DNA of 64,000 nt from an uncultured Bacteroidia bacterium (GTDB taxonomy: Bacteria; Bacteroidota; Bacteroidia; Bacteroidales; F082). Where the stretch lies: contig CAJVWU010000007.1 in NCBI GenBank assembly GCA_913009755.1, positions 1-64,000 on the forward strand. The letters are read 5' to 3'. Below the pieces are notes generated by a model that searched no databases, was not told the origin of the DNA, and was given only the letters and a program-made list of their open reading frames with translations. This document shows positions 36,136 to 44,620 of this stretch, piece after piece (the first letter of the stretch is position 1; every line of letters begins with the position of its first letter). The translations under genes and the position numbers were made by a program.

Positions 36136-36699
36136 TTAGTTAAATATAAACCTGTCGTCTCCGCCATGCGGGTTGTGGCATTCCGTACAATTTGTTTCTT
36201 CAATGTCTGAATGGGCCTCATTTTTAAACACATCTTCCGGGTTATGGCAATACAGGCACAATTGCTGTCCGGTGCGAATGAGCAGATGTTTATTTTTACT
36301 CATGTGCGGACTATGACATTGCGTACAAAAACCTCCGCCCACCGGCCCGTGCAATACCTTGTACTGATCGGCAAAATCTTCGTGGCATTGATAACACAGG
36401 CCGGGCATGGGTTCAGTTAAGTGCCCTATTGAATTTTGATCATGGCACATTGCACAATCCTTTTCCAAATAGGGGGGATGAAATACAATTTGGGGTTTGG
36501 CCGGCCCAATGTTTTGAATAGCTGACCTTTCAGCCTGTTTTGTTGAATCAGCCAGAGCAATGCTGTCGATCGCCTCAGGGTTTGGCACCCCGTCAAAAAA
36601 AACGGATAGCGTTTTATAGCTTGTTTTCGGGGAGCATGCAATAATCAATGTAACGGCGGCAATAAGAATCAAACCTTTTGTATATAAATCCCGGTACAT
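36136..36699 (-). CDS. pentahaem c-type cytochrome lipoprotein
   Basis: A 187-residue lipoprotein: signal YTKGLILIAAVTLIIAC, lipid Cys22. Five CXXCH sites: CAMCH, CYQCH, CTQCH, CLYCH and CTECH, packed into the second half (about residues 80-180), with a haem-free N-terminal linker of some 55 residues. The lipid anchor would hold it at a membrane, plausibly the periplasmic side of the barrel. It follows the NHL lipoprotein gene by 15 bases and precedes the barrel gene by 15. Confidence 0.9.
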   Translation of the reverse strand: MYRDLYTKGLILIAAVTLIIACSPKTSYKTLSVFFDGVPNPEAIDSIALADSTKQAERSAIQNIGPAKPQIVFHPPYLEKDCAMCHDQNSIGHLTEPMPGLCYQCHEDFADQYKVLHGPVGGGFCTQCHSPHMSKNKHLLIRTGQQLCLYCHNPEDVFKNEAHSDIEETNCTECHNPHGGDDRFIFN

Positions 36700-36714
36700 T
36701 TATTTAACAAATTA

Positions 36715-37785
36715 TTATTTCGGTTCTACATAACCATATACGTTGATTTTATCGGGGCCATACTGGTTTGTAACAAATATCAGATATTTCAGTTTGAAGC
36801 TCTCATCAACATATTCCTCAAAATACTTTAAGTTGTCATAATCAATGATGACCTTGGCAGGAAGCCACATGTCGCCGGGTTTCTTATAGGATCCCCCGAA
36901 AAACATAAGCAACTCACCATTTTTATTGAAAATCTGGACATTTTCAAATCCCGCATCAACAACATACAGGTTCAGGTCCCTGTCAACTGCAATTCCCTTT
37001 GGCCGTACAAATTGCCCGATTCGTTTGCCATAACTGCCCACCGACATAATGAACTCACCTTTATGAGTATATACTTTTATCCTGAAATCCCCGAAGTCGC
37101 TAACATAAACCCTGTCATCAGTAACACAAAGATTGGTTGGTGAATATAAATAATCCTCATTTCCCGGTTCGGATTCAGGAAAGCTGTACAGCAATTTAAC
37201 GCTGTCTTTGTTGTAAACATCAACCCTGTGGTTTGAAAAATCGGCAACCCAGATTTTATCATCCTTTACAAATACATCAGTTGGTTTAGCATCACCGGCC
37301 TCCCCAAAGCTGTTTACGTACCTGAGGGTGGAGTCAAAAATTACGATTTGACGCCGGCCCACATCTGCCACATACAAGTATCCGTCACGGTCCACATAAC
37401 AATTGACCGGTTTCTTTAACTGTCCCCAGCCTTCCGGAGTAAAATATTCAAAGTTATGTTTTTCAAGATCAATGACCTCAAGCGCATCCAGCTGGGTGTC
37501 GCATATATAAATTTTACCGTGATGGATCGCTATGCCATAAGGCTTTAATATACCAAGATCTTTATATTCCCCAAGGAGAAACCGGCCAAATGCCGACCGT
37601 TTTCCGGTAATATCGAGCGAACTGCTGATTTTGGTCAGATATTGTATCCGTGCCGTATCAGGGGGTGCCGGATAAATAACGATATTGTCGGATGACAGGT
37701 TTTTGTGCAACTGCCGTGAACATGAAAGGGAAAGCAAAGCGAAAAAACCGGTTGCCAGGATGATAGTTAAGTGTTTTCTGATCAT
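36715..37785 (-). CDS. NHL-repeat beta-propeller lipoprotein
   Basis: A 356-residue lipoprotein (LLSLSC, lipid Cys22). From about residue 75 there are six NHL-type blades with [PV]xxxxV/I-D-x-x-x-[NF]-x-[YIV]-[VY]-x-D repeats: VDRDGYLYVADVGRRQIVIF, VKDDKIWVADFSNHRVDVY, VTDDRVYVSDFGDFRIKVY, AVDRDLNLYVVDAGFENVQIF. NHL propellers are binding scaffolds. It is the first gene of the conduit operon and may bind a carbohydrate or partner protein at the surface. Promoter region carries a weak TATCTTTA at about 37811 but no sigma-54 site. Confidence 0.85.
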   Translation of the reverse strand: MIRKHLTIILATGFFALLSLSCSRQLHKNLSSDNIVIYPAPPDTARIQYLTKISSSLDITGKRSAFGRFLLGEYKDLGILKPYGIAIHHGKIYICDTQLDALEVIDLEKHNFEYFTPEGWGQLKKPVNCYVDRDGYLYVADVGRRQIVIFDSTLRYVNSFGEAGDAKPTDVFVKDDKIWVADFSNHRVDVYNKDSVKLLYSFPESEPGNEDYLYSPTNLCVTDDRVYVSDFGDFRIKVYTHKGEFIMSVGSYGKRIGQFVRPKGIAVDRDLNLYVVDAGFENVQIFNKNGELLMFFGGSYKKPGDMWLPAKVIIDYDNLKYFEEYVDESFKLKYLIFVTNQYGPDKINVYGYVEPK

Positions 37786-37835
37786 TTGATTGAACCGTTA
37801 AAAATTGGTTAAAGATAATAATTTGTAAATACTAA

Positions 37836-37861
37836 AAAAGGCGATTTCTCAATCGCCTTTT
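37836..37861 (-). terminator. terminator between two cytochrome-cluster transcripts
   Basis: Perfect stem AAAAGGCGATT (37836-37846) and AATCGCCTTTT (37851-37861) with a TCTC loop. It lies 40 bases beyond the stop of the cytochrome at 37901, and a T run follows on the minus strand. It may also work as a bidirectional terminator. Confidence 0.8.
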
Positions 37862-37900
37862 CAATATAAATTACAATTTTTATTTTATCCCCTGTTGTTA

Positions 37901-38512
37901 TTATTTATCGTGGCAGGTTAAACACAATGCACTGGCATCGTTACTCATAACAAGGAAATTACCATTAGCGTTATTGTGTGGATCATGGCATGAAGCACAT
38001 TGCAGTTTGCCATCAAATAACATGTCGGCGTCGATTGATCCGCCTAAACCGGAATCGGTGGTAGAAGGATCAAACAATCCGCCATCGTCACTTGCCAATG
38101 TAGCATCATACGTGAATGATATCGGGTGGTCATTCGATAAATCGGTACCAAGATTAGCCTCACCGGTAATATAATCGTTTCCGTCTGTCGTCCCGCCAAA
38201 ATTATCAACGGCCACCGTCCCGTCATGACAGCTCAGGCATAATTTTGAATTACCATCAGGCTGTCCCATTGTCGCATCAAGGGTAAAGGATGTGTACAGA
38301 GTATAGGTTTGGGTTGAAAGCTCGTGGTTCCATAATGGGCTTGCACCATCGATAGCGTTGTGGGGTGTGTGGCATACTACACAAATTTCACCGGTAGCAT
38401 TCCATGTGTCTCCTGAGAAGTCATGTGCCGAACTGGTAATTCCCTGTCCCATACCAACCTGGACAATAAAGAATAAAAATAATCCTGTAAAAAGTTTAAT
38501 AAGTGTTTTCAT
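37901..38512 (-). CDS. exported tetrahaem c-type cytochrome
   Basis: A 203-residue protein with signal peptide (LIKLFTGLFLFFIVQVGMGQ). Four CXXCH sites: CVVCH, CLSCH, CASCH and CLTCH at the terminal end. It is a paralogue of the cytochromes at 31058 and 31838 (HDFSGDTW, CVVCHTPHN, KLCLSCHDGTVAVDN, NDHPISFTYDATLASDDGG, LQCASCHDPH, ALCLTCHDK). A candidate sigma-54 site lies 74 bases upstream, the same distance as in the 31058 gene. It has its own terminator and is probably a single-gene transcript. Confidence 0.9.
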   Translation of the reverse strand: MKTLIKLFTGLFLFFIVQVGMGQGITSSAHDFSGDTWNATGEICVVCHTPHNAIDGASPLWNHELSTQTYTLYTSFTLDATMGQPDGNSKLCLSCHDGTVAVDNFGGTTDGNDYITGEANLGTDLSNDHPISFTYDATLASDDGGLFDPSTTDSGLGGSIDADMLFDGKLQCASCHDPHNNANGNFLVMSNDASALCLTCHDK

Positions 38513-38583
38513 TTCTATACGTTTTTTAATGAATATTTAATTATACTTTGCAAATTGCATTTATTTTATGCTATATCAAAGTT

Positions 38584-38600
38584 GACAAAATGTGTGCCCT
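38584..38600 (-). promoter_or_regulatory. candidate sigma-54 promoter of the tetrahaem cytochrome
   Basis: AGGGCACACATTTTGTC on the minus strand has GGCAC and TTG, with correct ten-base spacing between GG (38598-38597) and G-T (38586-38585); the -12 GC reads GT. The start codon is 74 bases away. Weak by itself but consistent with the neighbouring activator gene. Confidence 0.35.
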
Positions 38601-38921
38601 TTAACGGAGTTTATGAAATTTAGAATTAATCCAAATACAAATAATAGTATAAAAACATAGAGAAGTGGGGAAATTGACCAATGTTTAAGTAAAAGTTCAT
38701 TCCATTGAAAAAATGCACTTTTTATAAATATCTGAAAACCGAGACTTTTCGGAGTGGATTTAAAGGTAAATACTGATAAACAATTAAAGTGCCTTTTGGG
38801 AGAAAATGAAAAAAAGCACATTTTAATTGATAACCGGCATTAAGGCACGAAAGAAAAAATTCCGGTCTGATAAAAAATATTCTTTGCAATGCCATTGAAT
38901 TCAGGATAAGAAGATAATGCC

Positions 38922-38958
38922 GGGTGATATGGCCCACCCCCGTTGGGTGATATCACCC
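38922..38958. repeat. stem-loop downstream of the sigma-54 activator gene
   Basis: Arms GGGTGATATGGCCCA (38922-38936) and TGGGTGATATCACCC (38944-38958) pair with two mismatches across a seven-base loop. The right arm contains a perfect palindrome GGGTGATATCACCC. It may end the transcript or bind a regulator. Confidence 0.55.
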
Positions 38959-38967
38959 GATTGTAAA

Positions 38968-40341
38968 TTACAGATTATGCTTTTTCTTTTTATATCTTAG
39001 TGTATCCCTTGATATACCCAACATTTTAGAAGCCTTTGTCTGGTTATAGCCGGTTTTTTGAAGCGCCTGCAAAATGGCCTGCTTTTCCAGGTCTTCAAGT
39101 GAAATTCCTTCATCAGGGAGTTCAAAATTATAAGATACATTTGAGTTTGAAATGGATGCGGATGTATTGCTGATCTCGCACGGCAGGCTTTCAACCTGAA
39201 TTATATTATCTTTTTCAAGAATTATGGCACGTTCCATTACATTCCTCAATTCCCTGATGTTCCCGGGCCATTGATATTGCAACATTAATTCGGCGGTATT
39301 ACGATCAACGCCTGAAATGTTTTTGTGGAACTGACTGTTGAACTGGGCAATAAAATAACTGATCAGCAGAGGAATATCCTCTTTATGTTCCCTGAGCGGG
39401 GGAATATCAATCTGGAAAACTTTCAGGCGGTAATAGAGGTCTTCCCTGAAAGTTTTTTGCTCAATAGATTTTTTTAAATCCTGGTTTGTGGCTGCAACAA
39501 TTCGAATATCAACAGGGATATCTACGGTGCCGCCCACCCGCTTAATGGTTCTGTTTTCGAGCACGCTCAACAGTTTCACCTGTGTTGCAAGATTTACTTC
39601 ACCTATTTCATCAAGAAAGACCGTTCCACCCTCGGCTATTTCAAAAAGACCTTTTTTCAGTTTCAAGGCATCGGTAAAGGCTCCTTTTTCATGTCCGAAA
39701 ATTTCACTTTCCAGCAATGTATCGGGAAAAGTTGAACAATTAATGGTTATAAACGGGTTTTTTTTCCGTCCGCTTTCGTTATGAATGGCACGGGCAAACA
39801 AATCTTTTCCGGTTCCGCTCTCGCCCAGCAAAAGAATCATCGAAGTTTCCGAACGGGCAATTTTTTTTGAAACCTGGATAATTTGTTTAAATACGGGTGA
39901 CTGTCCGACAATATCATCAAAAGTGATTTTTTCACGTTGCTGCCGCCTTAATAACTGGATTTCATTGGTTATGTTGATGTTGTTTTTAATGTTCTCAATG
40001 AGCAGGTTGATTTCATCGAAGAAAAAGGGTTTGTTAATGTATTCATTCGCGCCATTCTTCATGGCTTTCACTGCCGTATCAATAGAGCCATAGGCGGTCA
40101 TAAAAACAATGACGGCATCTTCGTCAATGGTTTTGATCCGGGATATTACTTCAAGCCCCTGTATGCCGGGCAGCCGGTTGTCAACAAAAACAATATCGGG
40201 ATAATGCTTTTCAAACAGCCGGACCCCTTCTTCACCTGTTTCTGCCAGGAATACTTTAAAACCTTTCGAATCCAGATGTCTCTCAAATGACCAGCGGATC
40301 AGTTTTTCATCATCAATAACCAGAATCTTTAATAATTTCAT
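38968..40341 (-). CDS. sigma-54-dependent response regulator (NtrC family)
   Basis: A 457-residue regulator with receiver, AAA+ and Fis-type HTH domains. Receiver: DDEKLIRWS, phosphoacceptor Asp54 (FVDNRLPG), Lys in YINKPF. AAA+: Walker A GESGTGKD (173-180), GAFTDA at 220-225 in the sigma-54 contact loop (the common form is GAFTGA; this D variant is also known), Walker B VFLDE (241-245), and the YRL-VF and WPGNIRELRN motifs. HTH: about 419-451 (NQTKASKMLGISRDTLRYK). It is the partner of the upstream haem-containing kinase, with 36 bases between. It probably activates sigma-54 promoters. Confidence 0.95.
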   Translation of the reverse strand: MKLLKILVIDDEKLIRWSFERHLDSKGFKVFLAETGEEGVRLFEKHYPDIVFVDNRLPGIQGLEVISRIKTIDEDAVIVFMTAYGSIDTAVKAMKNGANEYINKPFFFDEINLLIENIKNNINITNEIQLLRRQQREKITFDDIVGQSPVFKQIIQVSKKIARSETSMILLLGESGTGKDLFARAIHNESGRKKNPFITINCSTFPDTLLESEIFGHEKGAFTDALKLKKGLFEIAEGGTVFLDEIGEVNLATQVKLLSVLENRTIKRVGGTVDIPVDIRIVAATNQDLKKSIEQKTFREDLYYRLKVFQIDIPPLREHKEDIPLLISYFIAQFNSQFHKNISGVDRNTAELMLQYQWPGNIRELRNVMERAIILEKDNIIQVESLPCEISNTSASISNSNVSYNFELPDEGISLEDLEKQAILQALQKTGYNQTKASKMLGISRDTLRYKKKKHNL

Positions 40342-40377
40342 ATCGTTGTCGTATATGCTGTTAATAACCGCATGTTA

Positions 40378-41829
40378 TCATCCAGCCGGTAAAATAATGA
40401 AAAATCTTGAGCCTTTTGATTCCTCACTTTCAACCCATATTTTTCCATTGTGTTTTTCAACAATTTCCCTCACTATTGCCAGCCCCAAACCGGTACCTTC
40501 CGTGCGGGTGGTAAAAAAAGGGCTAAAAACATTTTTCAAAACATTTTCAGGCATTCCCATTCCTGTGTCCTCAACTGTAATTAAGACCGTCTTATTTTCG
40601 GGATCAAATGCAGTTTTAAAGGTAATGGTGCCTGCTTTGGGTATGGCCTGAATTGCATTTAGCCCAAGATTGAGCAATACGTTTTCAATCTTCTCGTGGT
40701 CGAACCGAAAGCGGGGGATGTTATCCTGTAATTCCTGTCCGAATTCAATTTTTTTATGATGGGTTTGATTTTTTATAAAAAACACAAGATTTTTCATTAC
40801 CTCATTGATATCACTTTTTTCCAACGTGATATGAGTTGGGCGCGAAAACCGTAACATATTGGAAATGGCGTTATTCACGCGCTCTGCCTGTCGGCGGATT
40901 TCCTCCAGAATAGGTTTGTTCTTATCTTCAGACCCTTGATTTACCAGGATTTCAGTGGCATTGGCTATACCGGTAATGGGGTTCCTGATTTCATGCGCCA
41001 GGCGGGCTGTCATTTCACCGATGGTGGCCATTTTGTACCTGGTTTCCAACTTTTGCTGATGATACTGTAAGAGTTCCTGCTGGGTTTTCTGGAATGTATC
41101 TACCATTTCATTAAAACTTTTCCCAAGTTCCCCGAGTTCCCTGGAGCCGGGGATGGAAATACGCTCGTCAAGGTCGCCATGGTTAATTAAATCAATGGAC
41201 TTGTGAAATTTGTGCAACGACTTTTTAACAAACCGGTAATGAACTAAAAATACGGAAATCAAAATGATAAATACAATCAGTGCCGCATATAAAATACCAA
41301 AATCCCTTGTTAATGCAATGTTGTTTCGTGTTTTAACCATTGGAATATCAAATACCAGCATACCTAAATATTTTTCGGAAGGATCGTGGCACTTGTAACA
41401 ATTCGGTGAATTCACCAGACGAATATAGGCCCGCAAATTGGGATCGGGCTGTGAGGCAGAAGACTCTATTGTGATATCCTGCTTAAAATCCGTTATTTTT
41501 TTAGATCCTAATATACTTGTTTTAAGGGAATCATAATCAGACCGGTAAACAAGGCTGTCTTTTGAATTAAATAAATAAATATGGCGAAGGCGGCTATTCT
41601 TTTTAAGGTCTTCCAGTAGAGGGTGTACGGCATTTCCACCGTATTGGGAAACAGAATGGATGAAATTAGCCTGTATCATACTTAAACCGGAGAGGACATC
41701 CTCTTCAGCATGTTTGTACATCTCTTTGGCCAGGAAGTTATCGTAGAGGTAAATTGCAAAAAAAGACAGGGTGCCAACTGCAAGAAAAACCGTAATGGTG
41801 ACAATCAGTTTAAATGAATAAAGTTTCAT
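40378..41829 (-). CDS. sensor histidine kinase with c-type haem motif in the sensor domain
   Basis: A 483-residue kinase. TM1 about residues 8-27, extracytoplasmic sensor 30-175, TM2 about 177-197, HAMP 197-250, HisKA with H-box RLAHEIRNP (His279), ATPase with NLGLNAIQAIP (385-397) and DTGMGMP (421-427). The sensor region has RLVNSPNCYKCHDPSEKYLGMLVF: a CXXCH haem-attachment motif (Cys144, Cys147, His148). The spacing to GMLV is as in the haem-binding sensor kinases and chemoreceptors known in Geobacter. It is thus likely a redox or small-ligand sensor that acts on the sigma-54 regulator. ATG at 41827-41829 is preferred over an open frame to 41892. Confidence 0.9.
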   Translation of the reverse strand: MKLYSFKLIVTITVFLAVGTLSFFAIYLYDNFLAKEMYKHAEEDVLSGLSMIQANFIHSVSQYGGNAVHPLLEDLKKNSRLRHIYLFNSKDSLVYRSDYDSLKTSILGSKKITDFKQDITIESSASQPDPNLRAYIRLVNSPNCYKCHDPSEKYLGMLVFDIPMVKTRNNIALTRDFGILYAALIVFIILISVFLVHYRFVKKSLHKFHKSIDLINHGDLDERISIPGSRELGELGKSFNEMVDTFQKTQQELLQYHQQKLETRYKMATIGEMTARLAHEIRNPITGIANATEILVNQGSEDKNKPILEEIRRQAERVNNAISNMLRFSRPTHITLEKSDINEVMKNLVFFIKNQTHHKKIEFGQELQDNIPRFRFDHEKIENVLLNLGLNAIQAIPKAGTITFKTAFDPENKTVLITVEDTGMGMPENVLKNVFSPFFTTRTEGTGLGLAIVREIVEKHNGKIWVESEESKGSRFFIILPAG

Positions 41830-41843
41830 AATCCTGTTTATGA

Positions 41844-43529
41844 TTAATATGATTTTCTCCTGTGATTTCTTCCATGGCACCTCAGAGTACACCTGCCTGA
41901 AAAGGAACCCAAATCCTGAAAATATAATTGGCCCATGCCCGTGGGATGAACAATATTTATATCAAAATTTATCAAATGGGTATTGTTGGTAGAGTTCCCC
42001 TGTGTATTACTTATACCATGCGGGTCGTGACAGGCGTTGCAGGGAGCGTCTTCACCTACGATATGTTTTTTGTGAACTCTCTCCTGAAAGTTGTTGCCGC
42101 CACCGATGATCACATTCCGGTCATGACACTGATAGCAAAGCTCATAAGCCTGGTATGATTCGGGGGTATAATCGGCCGTTGTATAATTGAACTTCAGGAT
42201 ATGCGGATAAACGGAACCATGTGGTCCGGCCGGAGAACTTGCACCGTCACTTGCATGACAGTCCGTACAATAAATCATACTACTTTCGGTAAGAGGCGAA
42301 ATCAGGCTGGGACAATCGGGGTTCGTTCCCGGACCGGCAACAGGGTGGAATGAGGGATTGCCAATGTCAAACTCGAGCCGGACATTGTTCTGCTCAATCT
42401 GTCGCGATGTAGGGCTTGCCGGTTTATCCGGACTATCGGCATGACACCTGAAACAAATTTCATATTCGTACTGTACCGGGTCAACATCGCTGCCATTGAG
42501 GTTAATTCCTATTGTTCCTACATTTGCGCCCCGGACATTGGGCGCACTGGCACTCAGGTTACGTGCCGCATGAGGATTGTGGCAGTCTTCACATTCAACA
42601 TGTTTTGTTAAAACCAGGGCACTTTCTGCGGCATCGTGAATGAGATTGTAGTTGTAAACATTATGGCTGTATGGTTTATTTAATTGAACCTGAATGTTTT
42701 TTGAAGCCACGTTCCCATTATGGCAATCAAGGCAGTTGTTCTCTTCAACCGGGAAATTTAACAAGCGCTGATCAAGTCCTGCATTATGAGGGTTGTGGCA
42801 ATTCTCACAGGCATTTTCCGAAACAGATGTATAGGGTGTATGAAACCAGGGATTATTACCCGAACCATTCCAGGTGGCAATGGAATTCCGATGACTGGAA
42901 GATATCCAGTAGTTCTTTTCATGACACTGAGTACACAATTCGGAATATTTGCTGGTTACCACCAGAAAATCGGTATAGGTGTTTTTATGCGGGTCGTGGC
43001 AAGTTGTACATTGTAGTTTATCGTTCTCCAGCATTACAGGCCAGACTAAGTTGACAGGATCTACCAGCTCGCCATCCGCTGCTGCCAGCGAAGAATTATA
43101 AACAAAAGATACCGGGTGGTCATTGGCCAGATCGGTGGTCAGGTTTGTATTCCCCGGTGGCATAGTCGTAATCCCCATGCTAAAGTCAATATCTGCCTGC
43201 CGGCTCAAAACATTACCAAGTGCAATGGTACCGTCATGACACGAAAGGCAAAGAATGGAAGCGCCGTCAGGCTGGCCAATGGTTGCCTGAGTCGTGGTAC
43301 TGTTATACAGCGTATAGTTTAACCCCGGATCGTTTCGGTTCCACAAGGGGCTTAATGGCTTACTGTTATGAGGAGTATGGCAAAAAATGCATATCTCTGT
43401 TTCGGTGGTGGCCTTTATCTGTCCCGGACCACTTACTGATAAATTATGAACCGTATTGACTATTGATTGTGAAAATAGCCAGACGGGCATGATAAGCAGT
43501 ATGATTAATTTAATATTTTTTAAAATCAT
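41844..43529 (-). CDS. 12-haem c-type cytochrome
   Basis: A 561-residue exported protein (signal NIKLIILLIMPVWLFSQ). Eleven CXXCH sites and a twelfth CXXXCH (CTLRCH) that ends nine residues before the stop: CIFCH, CLSCH, CTTCH, CTQCH, CENCH, CLDCH, CEDCH, CFRCH, CTDCH, CYQCH, CNACH, CTLRCH. Residues 40-190 match the short cytochromes of the cluster (CHTPHNS, CLSCHDGTIA, DHPVSFVYNSSLAA); the rest is unique, with NPH and DPHG motifs. It overlaps the NHL gene by four bases and precedes the kinase by 14, so they form one operon. Confidence 0.93.
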   Translation of the reverse strand: MILKNIKLIILLIMPVWLFSQSIVNTVHNLSVSGPGQIKATTETEICIFCHTPHNSKPLSPLWNRNDPGLNYTLYNSTTTQATIGQPDGASILCLSCHDGTIALGNVLSRQADIDFSMGITTMPPGNTNLTTDLANDHPVSFVYNSSLAAADGELVDPVNLVWPVMLENDKLQCTTCHDPHKNTYTDFLVVTSKYSELCTQCHEKNYWISSSHRNSIATWNGSGNNPWFHTPYTSVSENACENCHNPHNAGLDQRLLNFPVEENNCLDCHNGNVASKNIQVQLNKPYSHNVYNYNLIHDAAESALVLTKHVECEDCHNPHAARNLSASAPNVRGANVGTIGINLNGSDVDPVQYEYEICFRCHADSPDKPASPTSRQIEQNNVRLEFDIGNPSFHPVAGPGTNPDCPSLISPLTESSMIYCTDCHASDGASSPAGPHGSVYPHILKFNYTTADYTPESYQAYELCYQCHDRNVIIGGGNNFQERVHKKHIVGEDAPCNACHDPHGISNTQGNSTNNTHLINFDINIVHPTGMGQLYFQDLGSFSGRCTLRCHGRNHRRKSY

Positions 43530-44569
43530 TGATTTCCGTTAATAAGTTGAAACACCTGAATTCGTGAATTATAGCTATCTGCTATATAGATATAATCATT
43601 ATCATCAATAAAAATTCCGGTTGGCATCCAGAACTGTCCGTTTTTTCTTCCCTGCCGGCCAAAATAATATAAAAATTTTCCGTTTTTATCAAAAATCTGA
43701 ACGGCATGGAACAAGGCATCAACAACGTAAATGTTGCCAAATGAATCTGTTGCTATGCCTTTTGGACGGGAGAGATAACCTGTTGCATCACCTATCTGAC
43801 CAAAAACCAAGATCACTTTGCCCTCACCGTTCAGAATCTGTATCCTGAAATTCATCGAATCAACAATATAAACTATCCCCGACTTATCAATCCAGATAAA
43901 TGTCGGGAAATTGAATTCTCCCGGGCCTTCGCCTCTTTTACCTATTCGTCGTATCAATTCCCCCTGCGGGTTAAAAACAGATATCCGGTGAGAAGCCGTT
44001 TCCACTACCCATAATTCATCATTTAAACGGGAGTAAGCAATACCGGTTGGCTGATTTAATTCAACCGAAGGATTGAATTCTGTCAATTCATCTTTATCAA
44101 GACTCAGTTTGAATATTTTGTCAGCCCTGGAATCTGTAAAAAACAACTCATTGTGTGATGAAGCACAAATACCGACCAGTGAAGAAAACTTTTCTTTAAA
44201 CGGGTGGGGTATTTCGCCCACTCCATCCTGAACTTTGATCATGTTTCCCAGGCCCTGGTCCAAAACCCAGTAAGATTCGGGATTCTCTGCAAAAACCGAA
44301 ATAGGCTTGCTAAGGATAACGGCTTGCTTTTTGCCAAAAAAAAACTCACCGACCCGATCGAATATGCTTTTTTCCTCCACTCTTTTCTCAGGGGGAAACT
44401 TGCTGACCATCCGTATCCGGTTGATTTCAGCGCCTTGAGAACCTGATAACATTAAGGTATCCTGTGCCCAACAAGGGGTGAAAAAAAGCAGACACAATAT
44501 ACACAAAACCACTGTTCTTTTGTGGAAATCACCAGTTAATAAAATGGCCATGTCGTATATTAATTTCAT
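43526..44569 (-). CDS. NHL-repeat beta-propeller protein, exported
   Basis: A 347-residue protein with signal peptide (TVVLCILCLLFFTPCWAQ) after a short N-terminal leader; start could also be ATG 44551. At least five NHL blades: GICASSHNELFFTDSRADKIF, GIAYSRLNDELWVVETASHRISVF, IDKSGIVYIVDSMNFRIQIL, IATDSFGNIYVVDALFHAVQIF, IFIDDNDYIYIADSYNSRIQVF. It is a distant paralogue of the lipoprotein at 36715 but has no lipobox. It is the first gene of the operon that continues with the 12-haem cytochrome, kinase and regulator, so it is probably a periplasmic partner of that cytochrome. Confidence 0.85.
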   Translation of the reverse strand: MKLIYDMAILLTGDFHKRTVVLCILCLLFFTPCWAQDTLMLSGSQGAEINRIRMVSKFPPEKRVEEKSIFDRVGEFFFGKKQAVILSKPISVFAENPESYWVLDQGLGNMIKVQDGVGEIPHPFKEKFSSLVGICASSHNELFFTDSRADKIFKLSLDKDELTEFNPSVELNQPTGIAYSRLNDELWVVETASHRISVFNPQGELIRRIGKRGEGPGEFNFPTFIWIDKSGIVYIVDSMNFRIQILNGEGKVILVFGQIGDATGYLSRPKGIATDSFGNIYVVDALFHAVQIFDKNGKFLYYFGRQGRKNGQFWMPTGIFIDDNDYIYIADSYNSRIQVFQLINGNQ

Positions 44570-44620
44570 TAAAGATCAATAAAATATTTTTTCATTTGAA
44601 ACACTGCAAGAAAGTATATC

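Larger units (their letters stand above)
38513..38967. other. intergenic region with hairpin and sigma-54-like site
   Basis: About 455 bases between the cytochrome start (38512) and the regulator stop (38968). Two elements are listed separately: a 15-bp stem-loop immediately after the regulator gene at 38922-38958, and a sigma-54-like site at 38584-38600. The rest shows no gene. Confidence 0.6.
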
